Assembly: GCA_004565275.1 (NCBI GenBank)
Contig: SDOX01000122.1
Coordinates: forward strand, 446,642-510,641
Length of the DNA: 64,000 bases
Direction: 5' to 3'
From: Nannochloropsis salina CCMP1776
Taxonomy: Eukaryota; Sar; Eustigmatophyceae; Eustigmatales; Monodopsidaceae
Shown here: positions 32,533 to 40,993 of the stretch, piece by piece
Layout: each line of letters starts with the position of its first letter
Position numbering within the stretch: the first letter of the stretch is position 1
Position numbers and translations under genes: made by a program
Notes under the pieces: generated by a model
Database searches by the model: none
What the model saw: only the letters and a program-made list of their open reading frames with translations
What the model was told of the DNA's origin: nothing

Positions 32533-34479
32533 CTACCCATTTATTTCTTTATCAAAGAAGGCCAGCAGATCACCCACTTTCATCCGCGTCTGTCTTGTAC
32601 TGTCTCGCTCCCTCACCGTGACAGAGTCGTCTTCCAAGGTGTCGAAATCCACAGTGATACAGAAGGGTGTGCCGGCCTCGTCCATCCGCCGGTACCTTCG
32701 ACCGATTGCTCCGCTCACATCCCAAAACACATTATACCGGTGCTTGAGCTGGTCGTATATAGCGCGAGCTTTTTCCATTATCTCAGGCTTATTCTTCACC
32801 AGAGGGAAGACGCCCACCTTGATGGGAGCCATAGACGGGTGAAACTTGAGGACAACTCGTTTCTCGCCTTCGATCTCATCCTCAGCGTACGCGGAGCATA
32901 TGAGTGCCAGGAAGAGGCGATCCACTCCGATAGAGGGCTCGATTACGTGAGGCACGTAGCGGCGCTTGTTGGACTCGTCGAAGTACTCCATGGACTTGCC
33001 CGACGAGGTCTGATGCTGAGTCAAATCGTAGTCTCCTCGTGCAGCGATGCCTTGGAGCTCAACTTGCCCGAACGGGAATCGGAAGACAATGTCAGTGCAC
33101 GCCTTAGCGTAGTGGGCGAGGTCGCCCTTGAGGTGCACCTCCCTTCCCATCAGATCTTCGCGCATGCCGATGCTCGTCAGCCATTGCCAGGCCGTTTCGA
33201 TCCACTTGTTGTAAAAGTCTGGCCAAACCTCTTCCTCAGGTGGAATGAAGTACTCGATCTCCATCTGCTCAAACTCCCTGGACCGGAAGATGAAGTTGCG
33301 GGGAGTGATCTCGTTACGGAATGCCTTACCGATCTGAGCGATCCCGAAAGGCACCTTGACGCGACCAGTGCTCTGGACGTTCTTAAAATTGGTGAAAATA
33401 CCTTGCGCTGTCTCTGGCCGAAGAAAGGCCGTGGAGGAGGCGTCGGCGAGCGCGCCCACGGAGGTCTGGAACATGAGGTTGAACGCTCGCGGCGGCGTGA
33501 GGGACCCCGGCTCCCCGGTGGCTGGGGAAGGGATCAGCGCAAGCTCGGCCACAGTAGCCTTGGTCATATCTTTGATGTCAAGGGGAAATTTGATCGTCCC
33601 CTCTTTTCCGGTCCTTTTTTTTAACTTTTCTGCCAGCTTCCTCGCTTCGCCGTGCAGGTCGCCAGAGTCCAGAAGAGCAATGTACCCAATCACCTCACCG
33701 TCCTCCTGCAGCTCCACCTTGGTGAAAAAGAGTTGGTCGGCACGGTAGCGCAGCTTGGACACGCGGCAATCAACCATGGGGTCCACGAACCCGGCGACGT
33801 GACCGGAGGCCTCCCACACCCGGGGGGAGGCGATGATGGAGGAGTCGAGACCGACCATGTCGTCACGGCTGTGCACCATGTCCCGCCACCAGCGTTGCTT
33901 GATATTATTCTTGAGCTCCACTGTTACGAACGATAGAGGAAGAAAACCTATCCATCAAGAAGGGCACATTTTCTAGATGATGCATGCACTGAACTTACCA
34001 CCCAGGGGCCCGTAGTCGTAGAACCCATTGAAGCCATTATATATCTCGGAAGATTGGAACACGAAACCTCGTCGCTTGCAGACATTCACAATATCCTCCA
34101 TGTTGTATGTAGAAACAGTGGTATCTTCATCTGGGGAGGCAACCAAGAGCTCTTTTGTGGGAGGCGCCCTCGAAGGCGTGCGGACCAAGCCTCTTCTTTG
34201 CTCGGCTGTCCGAAAGACGCGGCCACGTATCTGACCTCCTCCTCGTCCCAGAAACCCAGCATTTTGTACATTTGAGAAAGCAGAAGCGATAAACGATCCT
34301 TTGTGAAAGTAGGAGAAAGATGAACCGAGAAATAATGCAAATTAAGCCAAGGCAGAGTCCTAGCACGGGGTACGTACGCTTAAGTAGTATCCAACCCATT
34401 CCCCTACGACATCCTTACGTGTTATACTCAGCATCAATACTGCAAAGACGAAGGAGGTTCGTCGTTTTGGGCCCACCAT
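32533..34479 (-). CDS. glyS: glycyl-tRNA synthetase (alpha2 type), plastid-targeted
   Basis: The predicted join is complement(32533..33920, 33999..34298, 34419..34479), 582 residues, all in phase. It is a class II homodimeric GlyRS that charges tRNA-Gly. Motifs are [38 protein letters not shown] (spans a junction), motif 2 [18 protein letters not shown] with [14 protein letters not shown], and motif 3 [18 protein letters not shown]-terminal anticodon-binding domain ([20 protein letters not shown]) completes it. Exons 1-2 encode a signal peptide ([20 protein letters not shown]) ending ASA before Phe ([10 protein letters not shown]) and then a basic transit region, the heterokont plastid signature. 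Whether it also serves mitochondria is unknown. Alternative first exons nearby are possible. It is divergent to thioredoxin, 287 bp apart. Confidence 0.9.
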
Positions 34480-34766
34480 CTGCTAATTAACAAGGATCGT
34501 ACCAAAGGTCACCTGTGATCGTGTGGTGTAAGCAATTGAGGACCGCCATGTTGCCTCTCGCAAATCGCCTTCCACAGTCAGACGAAATCAGGCACGGCGT
34601 AATCAACGGGCGATGGCGCTCAAGCCTCCAGGGACAGTATCCGCTAGAGAATGCCTCTCACCACCTCAGTTCTCTCGTGAAAGGCTCTCAACTTCATTCG
34701 CATGATTCTGCAGACGAGGGGATCGTCGCCTTCAAGTCTAACAACTCGCAAGCCAAGCCGTAGCCG

Positions 34767-35471
34767 ATGACGGGACCCCGACTGTCTCTGTTGAGGAAGC
34801 AGTGCCTCACTGTAGCCGGCCTTCTGGTGCTTATTGCCCTCACGCAAGCCTTTGTCCCTACGTCTGTTTCAAAGATTAAGTCAGGTGAGAAGTGATCATC
34901 TCGGGAGATGCCTGTTATTTGCGTGATGCTTGCGCGCTCGGTTTTGTTGAGGAGAAAATTGGAGCATGTAGTATCTTCCTACGTGCTCATGATGATCACT
35001 CTGAGGACCAATTTTGCGAGCGATGCTATTTCTTAAGCACATTGGTATTTTTCAAAAATATATACAGTGCGTTATGTAAGTGGCTCCAAGGGCAGGCCCC
35101 TCATGATGGCAGGGGAGAGTGGTGTGCTCAAAGTGACTGGGGAAGAACTCGAGAAGCAATTAGCGGAAGTGGGAAGCCCGGTCCTCCTGGATGTGTACGC
35201 ACAGTGGTGCGGCCCCTGTCAGATCCTGGCGGGGGAGCTCGATAAGGTTAAGGGTTTGTACAAGGACAAGCTGAGAGTGTTAAAAGTAGACTCGGACGAG
35301 GAACCCCGCATCGCTTCTGCCCTGAAGGTGTACGGCCTGCCCACCATTTTCTTCATCCGAGAAGGCCAGCTGATTCACCGTGTGGAGGGTGCAATGCCTG
35401 CTTCTGAGCTGACAAAACTGGTGAATCATTACTGTTTTGGAGCGCCGGAAGAGGAGATTAAGGATGTCTAA
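34767..35471 (+). CDS. plastid-targeted thioredoxin
   Basis: The predicted join is 34767..34884, 35068..35471 (173 residues). The junction joins TCA G and TG CGT in phase 1, with donor GTGAGA and acceptor TATACAG. Exon 1 is a targeting sequence: LTVAGLLVLIALTQA followed by FVPT, the Ala-Phe cleavage motif of heterokont plastid proteins. Exon 2 is a complete thioredoxin fold with active site WCGPC (about residues 86-90) in LLDVYAQWCGPCQIL, and the cis-Pro loop YGLPTIFFIREGQ. Thioredoxins reduce disulfides in stromal target enzymes using ferredoxin-derived electrons; the subtype (m, f, y or z) is not resolved. An internal ATG (MMAGESG) in exon 2 could yield a form without signal. Confidence 0.9.
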
Positions 35472-35931
35472 CTTGGTCAGAAAGACTTTGGAGGAGGGCA
35501 AGGAGGGAATGATGGATTGCGCACGGGAAGGGGACACCGTAGATTGTAATACACGTGACGCAAACGTTACTGTACATATGGATGGAGGATGATGGAGGTC
35601 GAACGGTTGTCCCTCGGTCACGCGAGGAGGGCGGGAGCCGGATAACGGCAAGAAGGGGGAAAGACGGGCTTTGGGGTCCACGGAAAGCATGGTGGTACGG
35701 CGGGAATAGCGAAAACAACAAATCGATAGCCCCAATCTGGAGCCCACATTCGGGCTCGGCTTCTTCATTCATTGGACTTTTCTCTCGGCTGTGTCTTGTC
35801 CGCCTCTTGCCTGTGTATTTTTCTCTTACGCTCTTCATTTTGGTCTTTGCTATCGTGACACGAACAAGCTTGTTACAGCCTATCGCCTTCATCTCTCTCA
35901 TCTTTCAGAAGTTGGACCTCTGGGAACACTC
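35472..35931. other. convergent intergenic region
   Basis: These 460 bp between the thioredoxin and nucleoredoxin stop codons hold both 3' untranslated regions. A frame of over 200 codons (35555-36241, +) crosses into the nucleoredoxin gene antisense and has no family features. Confidence 0.55.
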
Positions 35932-37824
35932 TCAGACCGTCCCCGCCCCTTTCGCAGAGGCCGAGGCCCCTGCCTCCTCCGGCTCGGGTTGTCGAAAGGT
36001 CTCCATGGGCAGCGTTCCCTCCACGCGCGCCTGCAACAGTTCTCGGATGGTCGTCTCCTCCACAGTGCCGGCGTCCTCGGCGGGGGATACGTGGCAAACC
36101 TCCTTGGCGATGTCCAGGAGCACCAGCCGCGGCTTGTTGGACTCGGCCTTGGACTTCAGGAATTTGTCCTTCGGATTCAGCTGCTCCAACCCGGCGATGG
36201 AGCGGAGGGCCTTAGAGAATGTTGAGATCTCCTGGGCATAATAAAAATTGAACCGGTGCGCGGCGTCCTCAGGCGCCAGCTTGTTCTTGGCAGTGAATTC
36301 CTCGGCCACAGCCTGCATGGCCGCCACCATCTTCGCCTGGGCATCGGCCGATGCGCCCTCCATGAAGAGAACCAAGGAGGGCTTCTGCGCGATACCGTCA
36401 AAAGAATAGGAAATCTCGTTCAAGGGCTGCGGGTACCAGGGAAACTTGGCGCCCTCCGGGTCTTTGAGGACGAAGTCTCGGCCCTTGCTTGTGATTACCT
36501 CCCGCTCCTCGTCCAGCAACACTAGCGTCGGCAGCCCCTTCACCTCCAGCTCCGTCATGAGGAGCGAGCGAGCCGTCTTATCCTCGTAGGGCAGGCTCAG
36601 CCATGGCATTTTCGCGAAGTACTCCTTAAATTTCTCCTCCGTCTCGTCCATGGAGACGAACACCACCTCCAAGTCCTTTCCCTGCGCCCTCACTTTCTCG
36701 TAGGCCTCCACCAGCTTGGGCGTGAACTCTTGGCATGGCTTGCACCAGTTAGCCGAGAAGTAAAGGGCAAGAACTTTTTTCTTCGCAACCTCGGCGGCCG
36801 GCACGCTCCGGTCCTTGCTAAGGAAGGTAGAGCCGAGCATCTGGGAGAGAGTTTTCGGGTGCCACGGGAACCCCTCTTTGTCGATAAGCATGTACGTAAA
36901 CCCCTTCTCATTCAAAACCTGAGCCTGCTCGTCCACTACCACTGCGGCGGGGAGGTTCTGGATCTTGAAGGCCTTGTACGCGTCGCGCAGGCGCTCGGTC
37001 GCGTTGAAGGGCACAGCATACCAGGGCATGTCCTTCATGTACGCTTGAAAGCGCCCCTCCTGGCCATCAGGTAGCGACATGAACACCACCTCAAAGTTGT
37101 TGCCTTTCGCCCGCTGCTCGGCGTAGACCTCCTTGAGTCCAGGAAGGACCTTTCCCGCCTTCATCTTCTCCAGCATCTGCTCCACCTGCTGAGCGTGGAA
37201 AAAAAGAGACGTCACCTTCCCGTCCAACACGTCCGCCGTTGCCACTTCCACAAGTTTTCCTTGCTTGGAATCATATTTGACAAGCTTCGGTCCCAGTAGC
37301 TTGGCGTAGGGATGCTCCTTCTGGCCCTCCGACAGCTTGGACTCGTCAAGCTCGACCACGGGCTCTACATCGAAAACCTCCTCAGGCTCTTTCTCAGCTT
37401 CCTCGCCGCTGCCATCAGCCTCTGTAGACGATGGTGGTGCCATTGTTGTAGTACCGCGTGCTATTTTGGGATCGCTCTTGCCACCCTTGATGCCGCTTTC
37501 GACAAATGACGGAGTGCTGCTTCCAACGGTGCTGCTGCTTGGAAGATGAGAGCGTTGTTGCTTCGGTGTCGACACGCGCTGCTGCTTGGCCTTGATTGCT
37601 CGTCGAGCAAATGATACACCAGCACCTCCAACTGCTGCGACACTTGCGCCCACCAAGGCTTTCAAGGCCAAACCCCCCAGCCCAGGACCCTCCTCCTCCT
37701 CCTCATACTCCTCCTCAAAATCTGAAAACCGATTGAAGAATGCCGGAGGGCTAAGAGAAAATCGCGACGCCTCAACAGCGTGTAAAATGATTCCAAGAAG
37801 TAGGTACAAGCTGAGAGTCCTCAT
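35932..37824 (-). CDS. nucleoredoxin-like protein with N-terminal signal
   Basis: Translation from 37824 gives 630 residues. The start MRTLSLYLLLGIILHAVEAS is a clean signal peptide and is preferred to an upstream in-frame ATG (38040). An acidic run, a hydrophobic segment (GLALKALVGASVAAVGGAGV) and a Ser/Thr-rich linker follow. Two thioredoxin-like modules come next. The first (PDGQEGRFQAYMKDMPWYAVPF) has lost the Cys pair, with a sequence around FFHAQQVEQ instead. The second keeps the active site in ALYFSANWCKPCQEFTPKLV and SMDETEEKFKEYFAKMPW, typical of nucleoredoxin/tryparedoxin. A third, divergent thioredoxin-like region forms the C terminus. The role is probably disulfide reduction; the compartment (ER lumen, plastid periphery) is uncertain because no Phe follows the cleavage site. 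Confidence 0.82.
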   Translation of the reverse strand: MRTLSLYLLLGIILHAVEASRFSLSPPAFFNRFSDFEEEYEEEEEGPGLGGLALKALVGASVAAVGGAGVSFARRAIKAKQQRVSTPKQQRSHLPSSSTVGSSTPSFVESGIKGGKSDPKIARGTTTMAPPSSTEADGSGEEAEKEPEEVFDVEPVVELDESKLSEGQKEHPYAKLLGPKLVKYDSKQGKLVEVATADVLDGKVTSLFFHAQQVEQMLEKMKAGKVLPGLKEVYAEQRAKGNNFEVVFMSLPDGQEGRFQAYMKDMPWYAVPFNATERLRDAYKAFKIQNLPAAVVVDEQAQVLNEKGFTYMLIDKEGFPWHPKTLSQMLGSTFLSKDRSVPAAEVAKKKVLALYFSANWCKPCQEFTPKLVEAYEKVRAQGKDLEVVFVSMDETEEKFKEYFAKMPWLSLPYEDKTARSLLMTELEVKGLPTLVLLDEEREVITSKGRDFVLKDPEGAKFPWYPQPLNEISYSFDGIAQKPSLVLFMEGASADAQAKMVAAMQAVAEEFTAKNKLAPEDAAHRFNFYYAQEISTFSKALRSIAGLEQLNPKDKFLKSKAESNKPRLVLLDIAKEVCHVSPAEDAGTVEETTIRELLQARVEGTLPMETFRQPEPEEAGASASAKGAGTV

Positions 37825-38326
37825 TGTCTGTGCACATGTGAAAGGTGGGGGTGAAATTTGAGTAGTATGATATCGTAGAACAGCAACAGCAACAAGGGGA
37901 GGGATGGATGACGTTCCTCGGAATTTTGGCGCGAACGGAAGCCTCCGCCGGCCCATAGCGTGTCCAACGGTTCCCTCAAAAACCACTCCCTTGCGGTGCT
38001 TTTTGGATGTATGTACCAGCCAAATTGACCTCATGTCCACTGAGAAACGAAAGTAAAATAAGTTTGTTCAATTCTGAAAGCGATCTGTGGAAGAGAGTAG
38101 CAGCCGTTCAATATTTGCTACAAGACCATCATTTGGAGGAAGCCTCTCTGCGGCATTACGTAGTTACCAAATTCCCATGTTTGAAACTTGAGCAAGACTT
38201 TCAAGAGTGGCGAGGGATAGGATTATTTTAATTACTTGAGCAGACGCATTTTATAGGCACCGTGTTCTACTGACTTATTTTCAATAGCACGAAGCGCTAT
38301 CTCATTGATATCGGACAGGGCGAAGG
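37825..38326. other. divergent promoter region, nucleoredoxin / Rab
   Basis: About 500 bp between divergent starts, AT-richer towards the Rab side. No further gene, RNA or repeat was recognised. Confidence 0.5.
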
Positions 38327-39449
38327 ATGGCAAATAGAGGAAAGCAAGCTGCTCAGTCGAAATATGACCATCTGATCAAGCTTCTCTTGATTGGAGATAG
38401 TGGTAAGTGACAAAATATTTGTTTATGGGGCTAAATCTTAAGAAGAATTCTCTCTGGTACTCATTTTGTCCAAGTCCGTATCTGATCTCTGTGGCCAGAG
38501 GCACACAACCCGGCATAGAAGCAATAGAGCACAACATCTTTGAACGAAATCATTTTCCGCTCTTCGTTTGACAGGTGTTGGTAAGAGTTGTCTATTGCTT
38601 CGGTATTCGGAAGACTCATTCACCCCTTCTTTCATAACCACTATCGGGTAAGTTAGTAGTTTTGTGTAAGACTATTTTGTGGAATAAGATTTTTTGCAAC
38701 GAAATGGATAAGTGTTCTATTCCAACTGACGCCTCGGCAACGCGCTTTGAGGAGCTTTCCTTTGTGCATTTTAACTTACGATTCAATCTTTTCCCATGAA
38801 GCATCGATTTCAAAATAAAATCTTTGCCATTGGAGGACAAGAAGCTCAAGTTACAAATCTGGGACACTGCCGGTCAGGAGCGTTTCCGCACCATCACAAC
38901 CGCGTACTATCGTGGCGCGATGGGCATTCTTTTGGTATATGACGTAACAGATGAGCGCTCTTTTGCAAATGTAAAAAATTGGATGAGACAAATCGAGCAG
39001 CACGCTTCCGAAAGCGTCAATAAAATTTTGATTGGTAACAAGTGTGATGTGGACCCTGCTGATCGGCGCGTCTCATTAGAACAAGGAAGAAAACTGGCAG
39101 AGGAGTATGGAATAATTTTTTTCGAAACATCAGCCAAAGAAAATGTGAATGTGGACGAGGCCTTCTATACTGTGGCTAGGGATATTGCACTGAGGTAAGA
39201 TCTTATCTTGCTCTACTACGTGGGGTCGATTCCGGAAACCGTGGATGATCCCTTCGATCACGAGACGAGGCCATCAATTGTGTTGCAGATATGTACTAAA
39301 AGGTTAAGCAATCTCATACCGAGATTTAATGGCCCCTTACAAAAATCTTGCACTGCAGGATTGATAATGAAGTTGATTTGACCGCCAGCGGCAAGAACGT
39401 CAAGATCGGGCCTGGAGTTGGTCGCGCAGGGGGCAAGGAGTGTTGCTAA
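38327..39449 (+). CDS. Rab GTPase, Rab8/Rab-E like
   Basis: The predicted join is 38327..38402, 38575..38647, 38802..39194, 39359..39449 (210 residues), all phases matching. Donors are GTAAGT, GTAAGT and GTAAGA. All G motifs are present: P-loop GDSGVGKS (split by intron 1), effector Thr in [35 protein letters not shown] and ETSAK. The effector-region residues [18 protein letters not shown] fit the Rab8/Rab10/Sec4 group, which directs post-Golgi vesicles to the plasma membrane or cilium base. The C terminus ends GGKECC, a double-Cys geranylgeranylation signal. The short exon 4 carries the hypervariable tail. Rab1-group assignment cannot be fully excluded without a tree. Confidence 0.92.
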
Positions 39450-39742
39450 CCTGCACAAGCTGTATATTATTTCGATGATAATGAATAAAACATGTCTTCT
39501 TAGTTCATCATGTGGTCTGTTTTACAATTACATGTAAGTGGTAGGAGGTGGAACGGCAAGCGAATTTGTAAACCCCGTCAAAATGGTCGAAACAATTCTG
39601 TAATCCATGATGCTCGAAAGTCTGCACATGAAAGATGTGACAGAAACAGAGGAGATCAATTGAAAAAAGCCAAAGCGGATCACGCAGGTCATTGTATAAA
39701 AAAACTCATTGGGTTGTGTTTTGGAACGGTAACCTCCCGGCC

Positions 39743-40006
39743 ATGTCAGACGACAACCGAGGACAAGCTACCAAGCGGCCTTTGCGCGGCCCAACGAGCC
39801 GCTATCTGCCTCGTGACATTTCCATGAAGTACAACCCTTTCAGACACGAACAGGCAAGCCTTCTATGCATTTTGACCGCCGCAGCTGCATTTTATATTGC
39901 TTTTGCGCCTCCCTCTTTTTCTTCACTGCTGTCTTCGCTAATTTGTGGGAAGTCAACTACGCTTTCATCATGGTTGGTGTTGCACGACGGAAGTCGCAAA
40001 TATTGA
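39743..40006 (+). CDS. possible small membrane ORF or upstream ORF
   Basis: Translation from ATG 39743 gives 87 residues: a basic, Pro/Arg-rich N terminus (MSDDNRGQATKRPLRGPTSR) followed by one strongly hydrophobic segment (LLCILTAAAAFYIAFAPPSF). It overlaps the predicted start of the DNA glycosylase gene in another frame. It may be a real single-span protein, an unrecognised first exon joined elsewhere, or an upstream ORF in the glycosylase leader. I do not recognise a family. Confidence 0.25.
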   Translation: MSDDNRGQATKRPLRGPTSRYLPRDISMKYNPFRHEQASLLCILTAAAAFYIAFAPPSFSSLLSSLICGKSTTLSSWLVLHDGSRKY

Positions 40007-40806
40007 CGGCCACGGCGCTCGCATTTCGAGAGAGACGCGGCCTTGCCACCATATCTTTGCACAAATCGAAAACTCCTGCGCACGAGAACTGCGGTGGACT
40101 TCGTGAGAAATACGGCGATCCTGAACGGCCATTGCGCCTTGTCCTCGTCGGCCACAACCCCTCAGCAGCCGCGTGGCGTGACGGGCACTATTACTCCAAT
40201 CCATCCAACAGAATGTGGTCATTGCTCAGAAATGTGAAAATCATTCCTGAGGGCTACACTGCCAAAGATGATGACCGCTGCCCCTCGACGTGCGGGATCG
40301 GATTCACGGACCTGGTGAGTGATCAGTGGTGTTACGTTGCGGAACTACTCCATATAATTCTATGTCTCATGATGTCACCGTAATTTCGCCTGCCTCGTCA
40401 TCTTTTACTCCAGGGCTACGGGAACCCGGGCACAGATTCTGCAAAATTTAAAGCTCCTGTTTTGCACGCATGGCGTCGAAGTCTATATCAGCGGTTGCTA
40501 TCGCACGCGAGACGGGCGGGAGCACCCCCAAAGATTGTGGCATTCACAGGCAAACGTCAGTTCAGAGAACTTTTTTTCGATTCCAAAGCGTACAAATCAA
40601 TATCTATTTCCTACGGCCTCCAGAGCGCCCGGCCCGACGGCTTCCCTTTCAACGCGAATGAGACAAAGCTATTCGTCCTCACGTCATCGAGCGGGGCGGC
40701 CGCCATGAGCAACGCTGCCCGTGAAATGCCGTATCAGGAGTTAGCCCAACTGCTTAAGCAGATTCCTTGGGAAGTACCGCCATTAAAACCGCCTCCAGAG
40801 AGCTAG
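39970..40806 (+). CDS. uracil/thymine DNA glycosylase, MUG/TDG family
   Basis: The predicted join is 39970..40314, 40414..40806 (245 residues), phase 0, donor GTGAGT, acceptor TTTACTCCAG. The family removes uracil or thymine from G mismatches in base-excision repair. Motif 1 is LVLVGHNPSAAA (GINPG in bacterial Mug and TDG; the catalytic-position Asn is kept). HYYSNPSNRMWSLLRNV follows, resembling GH.Y..P.N.FW of TDG. CGIGFTDL, the post-intron GYGNPGTDSAKF, KIVAFTGKRQF and the second active-site loop LTSSSGAAA complete it. The start at 39970 opens an Arg-rich, acid-free segment (MVGVARRKSQILTATALAFR) like a mitochondrial presequence. The frame is open further upstream to 39865, so an organellar form and a longer form are both possible. 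Confidence 0.83.
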
Positions 40807-40993
40807 AAACCTGAATCCGGGCCCTCTTCTCTATTTGAATATGTTGCCAGCCTCGGAGCCCCATCCATTCTGATGAAAACATCTCAATTATTTCTACGTG
40901 GCTCATTTTCAACTTCAATTTGCACATTTACTGTTGTTGTCATTCATTGCATGTGTGGTTTGGTTTCCAACTAACGTCTGTACGTTGCACTCC

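Noticed and set aside
32482-33624. 380-codon + strand frame opposite GlyRS
   Set aside because: Entirely antisense to the conserved synthetase core; open by codon-composition chance.
34362-34399. Alternative GlyRS first exon (MGWILLKR)
   Set aside because: In phase, but gives no proper signal peptide; the exon at 34419-34479 yields a full hydrophobic signal before ASAF.
35555-36241. 228-codon + strand frame near the nucleoredoxin 3' end
   Set aside because: Half of it is antisense to the conserved nucleoredoxin C terminus; no domain seen.
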